From positions 310,001 through 374,000 of the forward strand of contig JAKZAP010000014.1 of NCBI GenBank assembly GCA_023053575.1: a stretch of 64,000 nt of DNA. Direction: 5' to 3'. Origin of the DNA: Branchinecta lynchi (lineage: Eukaryota > Arthropoda > Branchiopoda > Anostraca > Branchinectidae). The position numbers and the translations under genes were made by a program. Under the pieces are notes generated by a model that searched no databases, was not told the DNA's origin, and saw nothing but the letters and a program-made list of their open reading frames with translations. Of the stretch, positions 39,601 through 45,049 are shown piece by piece (within the stretch, counting starts at the first letter, position 1; the number at the start of each line of letters is the position of its first letter).

Positions 39601-40452
39601 AATAACAAACTTGATATCAGCAAACAGCGAACTATTTCAGGGTTATTCTGGCACAAACTTGAAGCAGAAATACAATTAACTTTCTTTGATTTTGAATTTA
39701 TTAAAAAGGTCCTTCCACTTTTGAAGGCATCTGATCACATCTGATGGTCCGGACCGCCATCTTCTCCATTGAAGGTGCGTTTCTCGCAGCAAACTTTTCA
39801 AATTATAAAAAGCAAACCAGGTGTCACTTCCATAGATGAATTACCAAAGCGACAAAAGCGTGAGTGATTATTACTAGTGTCTTTAGGAAAAAATGCCTGG
39901 TTTGGGTTTTAGTTTTTTCTTCGGCGATCATTCGCTGTTAGCAGACGTTCACATAAGCATACCTCAACTGTAAGTATGGAAACGCTTGTATGGATTTTTA
40001 CCTGAAGTCAGATTGCTTGCAAAGTGACGAAAAAGATAAAGAGTTAATAAAGCTAATAACCAGAAAATCCCTTTTTAAACCAGGTTCACAACAAAGAAAA
40101 GACAAATACTTCTAATATTTTGGGACATAGCTCTGACATAGCTCCTGTATATGAAAATGGCAAAGTTCGAAGTCAGCAATGTTCAAATAAGCATACCTGC
40201 ATACCTCTACTGTATTGCCAAAGCCAAAGGTGATACAAGTTGCCAGAAAGAAATATTAAAGTCTTACCATATTCCAATTCTTGACTTGTCATAATCCTGA
40301 GATTCCAAATAGTTGAAAAAATATGGCAAAAAGTGAGCTTTGTTCTTCACTAGAATGTTGACCACAACAGTTGGGTCAATTTCACTAGCTATTGCATGAT
40401 CTACAACAAGAAAAAGTGCCAGTAGACTGGTGAAGACTTCAGCTTTTCCCAT
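425..40452 (-). CDS. COLGALT: Procollagen galactosyltransferase (GLT25 family), 8 of its coding exons; 3' end outside window
   Basis: Family knowledge: these ER enzymes transfer galactose from UDP-galactose to hydroxylysine of collagen, and have two glycosyltransferase-like domains and a C-terminal ER-retention signal. Seen: eight exons join in phase with GT-AG borders to give about 511 residues; family members are about 600, so roughly 80-100 C-terminal residues lie left of position 425. Residues 1-23 form a signal peptide. The N-terminal domain runs to about residue 290 with a DxD-type D138-S-D140. The second domain starts near residue 300 ([15 protein letters not shown]), followed by [21 protein letters not shown] (about 377-396), VFEDD (413-417), DLIYLGRKR (443-451) and [17 protein letters not shown] (about 467-483). 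Oddity: coding sequence is under 4% of the 40-kb span, the rest being repeat-filled introns. The family assignment is firm; choosing between COLGALT1, COLGALT2 or CERCAM orthology needs a tree. Confidence 0.95.
626..902. other. Unassigned intron sequence
   Basis: Part of COLGALT intron 7. I see no gene or repeat that I can name. Confidence 0.5.
903..1330 (-). pseudogene. 3' end of a LINE (reverse transcriptase C-terminus and tail)
   Basis: On the minus strand, codons from about 1180 down to a stop at 1042-1040 read [20 protein letters not shown] then [12 protein letters not shown], the typical C-terminal block (aP.iWN.lP..ir...s...FK..lk..l) of non-LTR reverse transcriptase ORFs. After the stop come AATAAAG-like sequence and a (TCAAG)n tail, a common LINE 3' terminus. 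No complete ORF remains. It sits in a COLGALT intron in the same orientation as the gene. Confidence 0.75.
1331..2112. other. Unassigned intron sequence
   Basis: No conserved coding segment, terminal inverted repeat or array recognised. Confidence 0.4.
2113..3418 (+). mobile_element. Repeat family A, long copy with terminal hairpin
   Basis: It starts with CTCATATGGCACTTG and ends with a perfect hairpin, TATGGCACTTG at 3388-3398 and CAAGTGCCATA at 3408-3418. In between it is built of imperfect direct repeats of about 250-400 bp carrying AAGTTTCATC, CCGGATTCCCCCTCCCTCC and poly-C tracts. A 3' hairpin plus tandem core is reminiscent of Helitron-derived DINE-1/HINE elements, but no CTRR end was seen, so the class is open. 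Confidence 0.6.
3388..3418 (+). repeat. Terminal hairpin of repeat family A
   Basis: Two 11-nt perfect arms (TATGGCACTTG / CAAGTGCCATA) with a 9-nt loop. The same hairpin recurs in inverted orientation at 41700-41730, and a degraded one at 8070-8110. Confidence 0.8.
3776..4082. mobile_element. MITE with TGAGTGTGTTCCA termini
   Basis: Terminal inverted repeats are TGAGTGTGTTCCATCC and GGGTGGAACACGCTCA. The interior is full of short GTAACTA/TAGTTAC repeats. I could not fix a target-site duplication, so the superfamily is unknown. About 307 bp, no coding capacity. Confidence 0.7.
4083..5239. other. Unassigned intron sequence
   Basis: No gene or clear repeat. The ORFs here (up to 105 codons) lack recognisable motifs. 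Confidence 0.4.
5240..5515 (+). pseudogene. 3' end of a LINE ORF and its tail
   Basis: The plus-strand frame reads [11 protein letters not shown] and [19 protein letters not shown], the C-terminal block seen at the end of many LINE reverse transcriptase ORFs (..R...rf..SFvP...). An AT-rich 3' end follows (ATACAATTGTAGTTATTATT). A related fragment lies at 7130-7345 on the minus strand. Confidence 0.55.
6008..6121. repeat. About 60-bp tandem duplication inside the TIR element
   Basis: Two copies of AAGATGAATACTTCGT..TAATGAGTAAGGAA..., differing at several positions. Confidence 0.85.
6178..6480 (-). pseudogene. C-terminal fragment of a DDE-type transposase
   Basis: The minus-strand frame reads [28 protein letters not shown] and VEMKLPAPN. 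The pattern (vGDyVLV.y..kk....yvG.V......K....L.P.P) is the C-terminal tail common to pogo/jerky-like DDE transposases in animal genomes. The catalytic domain is missing or unrecognisable, so the element cannot move itself. It lies inside the 5730-7121 element in the expected way. The identification is by pattern only. Confidence 0.55.
7130..7345 (-). pseudogene. 3' end of a LINE ORF, minus strand
   Basis: The minus frame reads [20 protein letters not shown] then [10 protein letters not shown], aligning with the plus-strand fragment at 5240-5515 (PP..S.D...L..FV). An AT-rich tail follows. It sits immediately next to the end of the 5730-7121 element. Confidence 0.5.
7483..7678. mobile_element. 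196-bp MITE with 33-bp near-perfect inverted ends
   Basis: The ends are AATTGTACCGTGTTCTTCAA... and its complement, continuing through AACTGTGCTAACT without a mismatch. No coding capacity; TSD not resolved. Confidence 0.8.
8020..8110 (+). repeat. Repeat family A, 3' end remnant
   Basis: GGACCGACCGAAGGAT.. and GGCACTAGAACC..TGCAAGTGCCATAAAA match the last 70 bp of the 2113-3418 copy (GGACCGACCGATGGAC.., hairpin, AAAA). The hairpin is degraded. Confidence 0.6.
8111..9132. other. Unassigned intron sequence
   Basis: No recognised feature beyond a poly-C tract at about 9003 and a short TA microsatellite near 9048. Confidence 0.4.
9133..9421. mobile_element. MITE of the TAGTAGTACGAAAAAG family
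   Basis: Ends are CCCGATTAAAAATG and the complement of CATTTGT..CGGG-type sequence. The interior (AGTAGTACGAAAAAGTAGCA, TTACATGCAACGTTTTCG) is the inverted equivalent of 46008-46305. It consists largely of degenerate GTAGTA/TACTAC triplets. Confidence 0.65.
9613..9740 (-). CDS. COLGALT: COLGALT exon 7 (EDD motif)
   Basis: The acceptor is TTATCCTAG and the donor is GTAAGC. The 42 codons plus 2 nt encode [19 protein letters not shown] and LEIEWDL. The EDD triplet corresponds to the DxD-like metal/UDP-sugar site of the second domain (established for the family; here inferred from the match). Confidence 0.94.
10071..10203 (-). CDS. COLGALT: COLGALT exon 6
   Basis: The acceptor is CCCTATAG. The 44 codons include [20 protein letters not shown] and YNTWKE, the most recognisable block of family-25 glycosyltransferases. 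The donor is GTAAAC, phase 0. A poly-A retroelement bearing three nested DNA transposons begins only about 65 bp upstream of the acceptor. Confidence 0.95.
10969..12810. mobile_element. hAT-like MITE (GGATTCGAATCC-rich) split by a C-family element
   Basis: Ends are CAGAGATGGGCGAATCC and GGATTCGCCCAGCTCTG. The TSD TATCATAT is at 10961-10968 and 12811-12818. Both subterminal regions are packed with GGATTCGAATCC palindromes. Net size is 461 bp. It is inserted in the element at 10356-14786. Confidence 0.85.
11121..12493. mobile_element. hAT-like C family, complete non-autonomous copy 1
   Basis: 1373 bp. Ends are CAGGGGCGTCGCAAG and CTTGCGACGCCCCTG; TSD CTCATAGG at 11113-11120 and 12494-12501. 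G and C homopolymers sit just inside the left end (GGGGTGCAGCACCCCC). The interior carries many TTCGGTA motifs. No ORF resembles a transposase. Confidence 0.9.
12943..12976. repeat. Short hairpin
   Basis: AGATGGGTCTTTGG / CCAAAGACCCATCT arms, perfect, with a 6-nt loop. Confidence 0.8.
13112..13574. mobile_element. TIR element of the TTTAACTGAAAAG family, copy 1
   Basis: Left end TTTGACTGAAAAGCC, right end complementary to TTTAACCTAAAAAGGC, next to CTTTAAAA/CTTTAAAG. It shares its interior (ATTATTCGTGAATAGCGGAA, CAACGAAGTAACGC) with 36598-36985. Related copies are at 44302-44782 and a left-end scrap at 61490-61560. Exact borders are uncertain. Confidence 0.6.
14823..15216. other. Unassigned; ACTCGG/GTCTCGAGAC-rich stretch
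   Basis: 14840-14960 shares GTCTCGAGACAC and GGACTCGG with 16413-16500, so both may be decayed pieces of one transposon family. No borders found. Confidence 0.3.
15217..15710 (+). repeat. Repeat family A fragment
   Basis: Diagnostic blocks are present: TTTTTAGGCCGC-flanked ACCGAATCCGGTCCG, poly-C (15512), GTTTTCAGTTCACCA, and GGCGAGTCCCATAAAGTTTC at the end. No terminal hairpin. Confidence 0.55.
15711..16606. other. Unassigned intron sequence
   Basis: AT-rich; only the weak ACTCGG-type similarity near 16413-16500 is noted. Confidence 0.4.
16607..16835. repeat. 114-bp tandem duplication
   Basis: GACAATGGGTAGGGCTTAAC at 16607 and GACAATGCGTAGGGCTTAAC at 16721 start two copies that differ at only a few positions through ATAAAGAAATACAAATTTG. 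Confidence 0.9.
16836..17544. other. Unassigned intron sequence
   Basis: A stretch near 17255-17325 (AAGCTGACCGCGAAT..GGATACGTCAGCTA) resembles 10795-10860 inside the hAT-like element. Nothing else recognised. Confidence 0.35.
17545..17749 (-). CDS. COLGALT: COLGALT exon 5 (start of domain 2)
   Basis: The acceptor is ATGTAG at 17750. The exon encodes [15 protein letters not shown], then [19 protein letters not shown] and RISAVDGR, which is the opening beta strand and nucleotide-binding start of the glycosyltransferase family 25 domain. The donor GTAACT splits an Arg codon (AG/G) that exon 6 completes. Confidence 0.94.
17862..18302. mobile_element. Mariner-type MITE with TA duplication
   Basis: Perfect 23-bp ends start CAGGAGTGTTGCATGAAGCT and finish with the complement, flanked by TA (17860-17861, 18303-18304). 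441 bp, no transposase. It lies in the short COLGALT intron between exons 4 and 5. Confidence 0.8.
18568..18687 (-). CDS. COLGALT: COLGALT exon 4
   Basis: The acceptor is TTTTTTCCTAG, and the phase-1 junction restores GAC (Asp). The exon encodes [18 protein letters not shown] and then an acidic linker ending LESLKLEV. The YGFLPVP block is diagnostic for the family. The donor is ACAG/GTATGG. Only about 50 bp separates the exon's 3' border from the minus-strand LINE region to its right. Confidence 0.93.
18735..19340 (-). pseudogene. 5'-truncated LINE reverse transcriptase, minus strand
   Basis: The minus frame reads [51 protein letters not shown], and [20 protein letters not shown], the thumb/C-terminal region also found in the elements at 19331-24030 and 56567-57830. 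A short direct duplication (ATTCATCCTTCGTAATACCA) at 19240-19320 disrupts its 5' part. The 3' end is TAAATCAAATCAAAATCAAT. It has been cut down from an ORF2 of roughly 900 codons. Confidence 0.8.
19609..20450 (+). pseudogene. LINE ORF1 remnant with three CCCH zinc fingers
   Basis: The reading frame shifts at about 19950 and again near 20165 and 20260. The N-terminal part (19609-19956) is a hydrophilic, probably coiled stretch ([20 protein letters not shown]). Then come C-x7-C-x5-C-x3-H fingers: [38 protein letters not shown] (His replaced by Asp), and a third ending [15 protein letters not shown] fingers usually bind RNA. ORF1 of a LINE coats its RNA, so the fingers probably do the job that CCHC knuckles do in other LINEs (inference). 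A Pro-rich linker follows. Confidence 0.7.
20458..21410 (+). pseudogene. LINE ORF2, endonuclease region with frameshift
   Basis: Frame 20458-21177 carries [29 protein letters not shown] (catalytic Glu of the usual TET/TEtW replaced), [13 protein letters not shown] and [14 protein letters not shown]. After a shift near 21175 the next frame reads [13 protein letters not shown], then [11 protein letters not shown]. These match the exonuclease-endonuclease-phosphatase fold of LINE ORF2. The final SDH motif is lost at the next frame break near 21400. Probably catalytically dead. Confidence 0.75.
21440..23464 (+). pseudogene. LINE ORF2, reverse transcriptase region (long open frame)
   Basis: This is one uninterrupted frame of about 670 codons, the best-preserved part of the element. 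RT blocks in order: [71 protein letters not shown] (YVDD catalytic box), [26 protein letters not shown], and the C-terminal [17 protein letters not shown]. All catalytic Asp residues appear present. The upstream part of the same ORF is broken, so I call it a pseudogene. It was classed by motifs, not alignment. Confidence 0.88.
23560..23845 (+). repeat. 157-bp direct repeat in the LINE 3' UTR
   Basis: TTTGACGTAATGATTAAAAA starts at about 23561 and again at about 23718; each copy runs through TGTTCGCCGAATGAGCCTAT. Confidence 0.85.
24031..24457. other. Unassigned intron sequence next to exon 3
   Basis: No repeat or gene recognised between the LINE tail and the exon 3 donor. Confidence 0.4.
24458..24800 (-). 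CDS. COLGALT: COLGALT exon 3 (DxD motif, substrate region of domain 1)
   Basis: The acceptor is TTTTCTGCAG at 24801 and the donor is GTAAGT at 24457, in phase 1. The 114 codons include FLDSDVLLV (D-S-D in place of the usual D-A-D), [29 protein letters not shown], and [17 protein letters not shown]. These are the most conserved blocks of the N-terminal glycosyltransferase domain in procollagen galactosyltransferases. Confidence 0.95.
24935..30062 (+). repeat. Higher-order tandem satellite (family B) filling COLGALT intron 2
   Basis: AACAAGACCAAAGGTTTCGA or a close variant starts a unit at about 24937, 25766, 26676, 27475, 28295 and 29093, giving periods of about 800-910 bp. Each unit contains several ~135-bp subrepeats built on CCGGATTCCGGGCGAACTAC, CGAGAAAATGA, GGATTCAGCATGTCTTCTTA, AATCAACTTCAGATAAAACT and TTTTAACAAATTTTCCGG. 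Units 3+4 and 5+6 form a nearly identical 1619-bp dimer. Several units end in GACAGACGGACGGACAGACG. The short ORFs repeated in it are not conserved proteins. Confidence 0.9.
26400..29620 (+). repeat. Recent 1619-bp tandem duplication inside the B array
   Basis: 26400-28018 and 28019-29620 match almost base for base with a constant offset of 1619 until about 27300, with only small indels later. This is far closer than the other units, so it is a recent event such as unequal exchange. Confidence 0.88.
30100..30319 (-). CDS. COLGALT: COLGALT exon 2
   Basis: The acceptor TTTACAG is followed by G that completes Trp62. The exon encodes about 73 residues, including [20 protein letters not shown] and KWGDYAF, which match the region just before the family's DxD motif. 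The donor is TTTT/GTAAGT and the exon ends in phase 0. Its downstream border (30100) is about 40 bp from the satellite array filling intron 2. Confidence 0.93.
30320..30919. other. Unassigned intron sequence
   Basis: Only a short ATATAGGATATAGGATATAT run near 30640 stands out. Confidence 0.4.
30920..31331. mobile_element. GC-rich-ended TIR element E, copy 1
   Basis: Ends are GAGGCGTATTCTCGCCGTTC and its complement; arms continue through CCCCGAGGACTCC. The right end contains an extra internal inverted copy (ATTCTCGCCGTTCC..) so it can fold on itself. 412 bp; a full copy at 54135-54551 and a right half at 62288-62425. Confidence 0.82.
31332..32669. other. Unassigned intron sequence
   Basis: A (TTGA)n microsatellite occurs near 32150; otherwise no feature recognised. 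Confidence 0.4.
32670..33085 (+). repeat. Family B satellite fragment
   Basis: CTTCCGGATTCCGGGCAAAC, GATTCAGCATGTCTCCTTAC and a TTACAGACGG end match the intron 2 array. A family A 5' end (AACAAGAGCTGGAAGCTCAT, 33090) follows directly. Confidence 0.75.
33150..33560 (+). repeat. Tandem repeat family D, first block
   Basis: The unit begins GTAAGCAAACCCTTGAGGCA, then AATGATCATGGGCCCTTGGG and TCAAAAGTATTTTT..CACTTT, about 135-240 bp apart. Also at 35940-36600, 37640-37960 and 38330-38520. Confidence 0.7.
33690..34640 (+). repeat. Family A tandem block (three units)
   Basis: Three units each contain CACCGGAATTCCG, a poly-C tract, CACAGTGCCC, CCCACCAAGTTTCATCC and TAAGCGTGTCAC. Units start at about 33700, 33975 and 34390. 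A reversed B fragment follows. Confidence 0.75.
34641..35170 (-). repeat. Family B satellite, inverted fragment
   Basis: Four subrepeats reading GACATGCTGAATC, ATTTTCTCC, CGGAATCCG.CCAAAAC.GG, AATTTGTTAAAAGTAAAGGT, the complement of the intron 2 array. Confidence 0.8.
35171..35817. other. Unassigned intron sequence
   Basis: No feature recognised. Confidence 0.35.
35818..35862 (+). repeat. Family A 5' end
   Basis: AGAACAAGAGCTGTAAACTC then ATATGGCACTTGC, as at 33090 and, inverted, at 61030-61075. Confidence 0.65.
35940..36597 (+). repeat. Family D array, second block, with a LINE tail inside
   Basis: D-type units at about 36005, 36240, 36350 and 36475 (ATCATGGGCCCTTGG). Between them 36110-36236 ends GTGAATAAATTACTATTCTA plus repeats of TATTC, a typical LINE 3' tail. 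Confidence 0.65.
36598..36985. mobile_element. TIR element of the TTTAACTGAAAAG family, copy 2
   Basis: Ends are TTTAACTGAAAAGCCAAC and CCCTTTTCGGTTAAA. The interior shares CCACTATCTACTCTAGTTAT and ATTCGTGAATAGCGGAACAA with copy 1. It interrupts the D array. Confidence 0.65.
37010..37640. repeat. Stretch of degenerate TTCCGTGAG / GGAACCTTAGCTC motifs
   Basis: TTCCGTGAG-like, GGAACCTTAGC-like and CCGGT-containing words recur irregularly at about 30-80 bp spacing (37067-37090, 37160-37190, 37215-37260, 37325, 37420, 37475, 37565). No ORF. It sits between two D blocks. Confidence 0.5.
37640..38560 (+). repeat. Family D blocks three and four
   Basis: Units at about 37685, 37815, 38340 and 38460 with GCAAATGCACTGGTACACAA, ATCATGGGCCCTTGGGGATC and GGTCAAAAGTATTTTTTCAC. 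Unrelated sequence lies at 37965-38325. Confidence 0.6.
38570..38715 (+). repeat. Family A fragment
   Basis: TCCGGATTCCAATTCCCTCC, CCGGATCAGAGAAATGACT and GCCGAATTTCATC match the 3' half of A units. Confidence 0.55.
38869..39056. repeat. Imperfect inverted repeat
   Basis: GGTATCCAACCTCGAATTTA on the left pairs with TAAATTCAAGGTTGGATATC on the right; an inner pair is GTGCAGTCCGAATAAG / CTTGTTAGGACTGCAC. MITE-like, about 190 bp; no TSD fixed. Confidence 0.5.
39510..39970. mobile_element. Mariner-type MITE with TA duplication
   Basis: CAGTAGAGGTATGCTTACGT at the left and the complement of CAGTTGAGGTATGCTTATGT at the right, flanked by TA (39508-39509, 39971-39972). A further copy of the right end (40178-40212, again followed by TA) lies 55 bp from the exon 1 donor, so a second or extended element ends there. 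Confidence 0.75.
40268..40452 (-). CDS. COLGALT: COLGALT exon 1 (signal peptide and start of domain 1)
   Basis: The chosen Met at 40452 begins [17 protein letters not shown], a good signal peptide with a likely cleavage after AIA. It is followed by [19 protein letters not shown], the conserved start of the family. An in-frame Met 13 codons upstream (40491) would put charged residues before the hydrophobic core, so I prefer the inner one. The donor GTAAG at 40267-40263 splits the Trp codon TG/G. A non-coding 5' exon cannot be excluded. Confidence 0.92.
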
Positions 40453-41696
40453 TAGAAGACTAGGTCTATCAAGGGCCAAGGGAGAAAGCAAAGTGAAGGG
40501 GCTCTTTGCTCTTGATCTCCAGAGACTTTAGATTCCAGTCCAGAAATACCTTGGTATCAGTGTTTCCACCTGGAAAGTTTCAAAATCAGGAGCAGGAGCC
40601 CAAAAATAATGAGATACACATGAGATTTGTGCTAGAAAAGATTTTCTGGTGAAGATATAGACGAGAAAACGATAAGATTTTCGAAAAGGCATGCAGATTT
40701 TAGCTACTTACAGGAAACATAATAAGGACTCCCCACATCCCCAGAGAGAAGAGAACAAGCTTTTGTTCGCTCCCCCTGATGGAGAGCGATATGAGCTTCT
40801 GACGACTGTATATAGGGGCAAATTGAAACTGAGCGCCACAGGAAAATTTTTGAAATCAGCCTTTTTTTTGGTAAAACTTTTTATTTCTCACATAAGGGAA
40901 ACTTCTTGAGCCCCAAAATCCCAAACCTGCCCTTCAAGTAAAGAAAAAACGACGTCATGAAAGGCAAATTCGGCGAAATTTATGTGAGGGGAGCTTTTAT
41001 TTATCTCAAAGAAAAGTAAGGACCAAGATAAGGGCCACCTATAAAATAACATTACCACCATATTTACGAGATAAATCAAATGACAGATAAAATCGACGCG
41101 AGCAGGTCAACCAGCGATACATTAAAATCACTGTGATCGTGACAAAATTAACCTGAGCGCCGCAGGTTTTTTTTTCAAATTTCCATTTTTTTCCTAATGA
41201 AATACGAAAGCATCCAACAATGAATGAAAGCTATCAGACGAGTTTTATGAAAAGTCTAGAATTAAATACATCTAGCCTATTCAGAATACAATATTCAGAA
41301 TACAGCATTGGAGTAAAAAAGAGGAGAAATCCTGAAAATCATGAGTTTATCATGAGATCATGAGAATGGAAAAAAAAATTAATGAGGTTGGAAAAAAACA
41401 TGAGATCTCATGTGAAATCATGGAACGGGAAAGCCTGCTTTCTACGGTTGGCCAGCGTTGCCAGTTGTGTTACAGAAAATAAGCCGCGGCCTTTGAAAAA
41501 TACGTCGGAAAAATATACACCTCCCCAAAACTAAAAGGTCATAAACACAGAACCCCCAAAAATGTTCCGGCCTTCCGTCGCTACGGTTAACTGGCAACAG
41601 AGGGCTGGGGCGAGCGCAGCCAGCGTTGCCAGTTTTCTCTTATCTGGTCCTTGCCAAAAATCTGTGACATTTTGGCACCTACGAATTTCGGTCATT
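40453..41696. promoter_or_regulatory. Upstream region of COLGALT, no clear promoter element
   Basis: It should hold the COLGALT promoter and 5' UTR unless a leader exon lies further right. I see no convincing TATA or initiator. The right part contains GCGCCACAGG and CAGCGTTGCCAG words that also occur in the 43.8-45 kb repeats. Confidence 0.3.
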
Positions 41697-43670
41697 TTTA
41701 TGGCACTTGCTTTACGGCCAAGTGCCATATACCGATCACTTTTCCGTCGGTCGGTCGGTCGTTCCGGTGATCGCGGGTTAGGATACTTCCAGATGTGCTA
41801 GGACAATGAATTTTAGCAGGCATACCAGGGACCCGAACAAACTGACTTGGAAATAGTCACTTTCCTGATTCAACCATCAAGGAGGGAGGGGGAATTCGGA
41901 ATATTGAGGCATATTTAACTTCTGAACGGATGATCAGATCCGAATGAAACTTGATAAGTGGAAAGAACAAAATGCCTTCATGTCCCGTTTTACCTCGAGA
42001 CGAGACCGGGGGCCGGAAATATCGTGACACGCTTAGAGTGGAGGGATCGGAATGAAGGTTGATGGGAAGAACGAGCACAGATCCTAGATACATCGTTAAC
42101 ATATCCTGACCGGAACCGGGCACTGAGGGGGAGTTGGAGGGTGGGTCCCAGAATTCCGGCTATCACGGGCAGGGGCGTCGCAAGGGGGGGGGTGCGGGGG
42201 GTGCTGCACCCCCCCACCTTTTTGAGATTCGGTAAAATTTTGGGCCGGAGGCCCAAAATTTCACTAAAATTGTTCGGTACTTTTTCGATAGCAGAACTGT
42301 TCGATATATTTACGGGGATTCGGTAGTTATACAGAATCCTAAATAGGCTATATGTACCTATCTCTTTGGTATAATGATCGGGATTCGGTATAATTGCCAG
42401 TATACGGTAGTTATCACGAATTCGGTGAGAGAATTTACTGAAATCATTTGGTAATTTGTCGATGCCGGAACTATTCGGTATATTTATGGAGATTCCGTAG
42501 TTCTTGGTTACACAGAATCCCGAATAAGCTATTGGTTCAAAATTATTCGGTATCATGATCAGGATTCGGTAATTTACTCAGTATAATTTCCAGGATTAGG
42601 AAGTTAACCACGAATCCTGACTTCGTTCCAGTTCCGACGAAAGTATACCGAATAAGAAAATTGTTCGGTAGTCTTTCGATACCAAAACAATTCGGTATAA
42701 TAACCGGGATAGGGTAGTTATACAGAATCCCGAACATAACATCGGTCTAAACTTATTCGGTATAATAACTGGTATTCGGTAATTTATTCGTTACAATTTC
42801 CAGGATTCGGATGTTACCACGAATCTCGAAACTCAGAAGAGGTCGAGTGAAGCACTGATCGCAGACAAAAGGGATGATCACAATCAATAGTCCTTACTTT
42901 TATTCTGGATCCCCAAAAGAATATCTAATCATAAATATTTCGAAAATTCCGCCTGCTGCACTTTTCGTAATATTCTCTATTTTGTGGAAGGGCGCCTCAT
43001 TTGACGGGGGGGGGGGGGGTTAAGCCAATTTTAGGATTGAGATTTTCAAACATTAAAGCTAGAATTCGGATGGAAATTAAATTTGGCAGGAAAAAGCAAA
43101 AAAAAAAATTAGCCTGCGGCGCTCATTTTATGTGATCATGGGTAGTATATTAACTAGACTACAGTTGCTGCTGCTACCGGAACGTCGCTCCATCCGGTTT
43201 CTGGAGAGTCTTAGTGTTTAATCAACGGTAAATGATAGAAATTTGTAAGAGAAGCAGTCGAATTTTAGCCTACAGAAAAAAATGGATTTCAAAATTTTCG
43301 ACTGCGGCGCTCGATTTAGTTTTATATTGGCTATAATAGATAGAAGATGTTCCTGCAATCATAACCGACAATATATTCTACATTTGGGCTTCGCCGAAAC
43401 GCCGCCTAATAGTTGGCTTATCGTCTTTCATGCTGCCATTTATTGTCACTCTTCCCACGTAATCGTTTCTGTTCCATAATTTAAAGCTCGAATTCTGAGT
43501 TCTAGGATTCGGTAAAATTTTTGAAAGATTCGGTAAAAATTTTGGCTCTGCACCCCCCCACCGAAAATGCACTTGCGACGCCCCTGATCACGGGTTAAGG
43601 TACTTACAGATGTGCTAGGACTATGAAACTTGGAAGACATATCAGAGACCCGACCGGATTGACTTGAGAA
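41697..43670 (-). mobile_element. Family A element, inverted, split by a hAT-like C element
   Basis: The hairpin TATGGCACTTGC..GCCAAGTGCCATA at 41700-41730 marks its 3' end. GGTCGGTCGGTCG, GTGCTAGGACAATGAA and CTTAGAGTGGAGGGATCGG follow in inverted A order. 42170-43586 is a later insertion; A sequence resumes at 43595 (GGGTTAAGGTACTTACAGAT). Confidence 0.65.
42170..43586. mobile_element. hAT-like C family, complete copy 2
   Basis: 1417 bp. Ends are CAGGGGCGTCGCAAG and CTTGCGACGCCCCTG; TSD ATCACGGG at 42162-42169 and 43587-43594. It has an extra poly-G run near 43005. No transposase ORF. Confidence 0.92.
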
Positions 43671-43769
43671 CACGGGCGTTCCTAGCCTTCTACCTTTGGG
43701 GGGGGGGACTTCGGTTTGTGCCGACGGACTCGAACGGCGTACATTTCCCGCCAGAATAGAATAGAACCG

Positions 43770-45010
43770 GGCTAAAACTAACTGTAATGCATCAGTTGAG
43801 ATTATTCCTCTGATGTAATTTCGTATTTTAAGTTCACATATTTGGCTTTTCACTTTAGCTTTCGATAAAAAGCAAAACTTCCAACGACTGTATCAAGAAC
43901 AAGTGAACTAAGCGCAGCATGCGAATTTAGTTGTTAATCTGTGTTTTTTTCCGGAATAATTTAGCTATACCTACCATACAAGTTGTAGTTTTTAACGTGT
44001 TTCAGACCCCCACGAATTTCAATCAAACGCCAATTAAAGGAAACAGCGTTCTTCCAAATTAAGAATACCACAAAGTGCGCCGCAGGCAAAATTTGTGTGT
44101 AAACTAACTGTAATGAATCAGTTGAGATTACTCCTTTGGTATATTAAAGTGCCAATATTCGGCTTTTCATTTTAGCTTTCGTTAAAAAGCGAAGCTTCCG
44201 ACGACTGTACTAAGACAAGTTAAACGAAGCGCCACAGGCCAAATTTTTTTAACCTGTCATTTTTTTCGGAAAACTAGCTATAGTACCGTATAATTTCCGG
44301 CTTTTAAAGTTTAACTGAAAAGGCAACTTATTTTTACATCTTAGATTCAAATACATTGAATTATTACAACACCTATTGGGGATTTTCATTCTGTCCACAG
44401 TAGTCTCCAGTAGGGACGTTGGGAATGTGGACGCTTTCCCATGGTGAATCCGTCCACAATTCGCCCGCGAAAATCACTGCACTATCACTACACAAGACAC
44501 ATCACTATCTAGCTCTAGTTTTTGGCACTGCACACACTTCTTTGTTTATTTGATACACAATTTATTTACTCGTTTGCTGCTGGTATTGTTGCCAAATGTT
44601 CCAGGCACCATAGAGATATCACAAAAACGGGGAGAGCGGCAAGCACAATGGGATAATCGATTATTTGGAAATATCAGAAAAACAAACTAACGCTTTTTCA
44701 TCGGGTTTTCAAGATTACTTAAGCGAACAAGTGATGGGTAACTAGACTGTAGTATCCTAGCCCTTTTCGGTTAAACTTTAACGTGTTTAAACCCCAAGAA
44801 TTTCTATCTTAAGATGAAAACTCAACGATGCAGCGTTCTTCCAAATAGAGAATAAAATTTTTGGTAATACTAACTGTCGTGCATCAGTTGAGATTGTTCA
44901 TTTAATGTAAATTCATATATTTAAATGCACATATTTGATTTTTCGTGTCAGCTTTCGCTAGAAAGCGAAGCTATAATGACTGTACCCAGAACAAGTTGAA
45001 ATCAGCGCCC
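43770..45010 (+). repeat. About 310-330-bp tandem repeat, three units
   Basis: ACTAACTGTAATGCATCAGT (43780), ACTAACTGTAATGAATCAGT (44104) and ACTAACTGTCGTGCATCAGT (44872) start three diverged units. Each runs through GCTTTCG.TAAAAAGCGAA and AACGACTGTA..CAAG. Unit two is lengthened by the TIR insertion at 44302-44782. Confidence 0.8.
44302..44782. mobile_element. TIR element of the TTTAACTGAAAAG family, copy 3
   Basis: Ends AAAGTTTAACTGAAAAGGCA and CCCTTTTCGGTTAAACTTTA are near-perfect complements. The right subterminal part (GATTATTTGGAAATAT, AAGTGATGGGTAACTAGACT) matches copies 1 and 2; the centre differs. Confidence 0.7.
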
Positions 45011-45049
45011 GACAAATGATTGCCGAATTCGATTTAATACGTATAAAAA

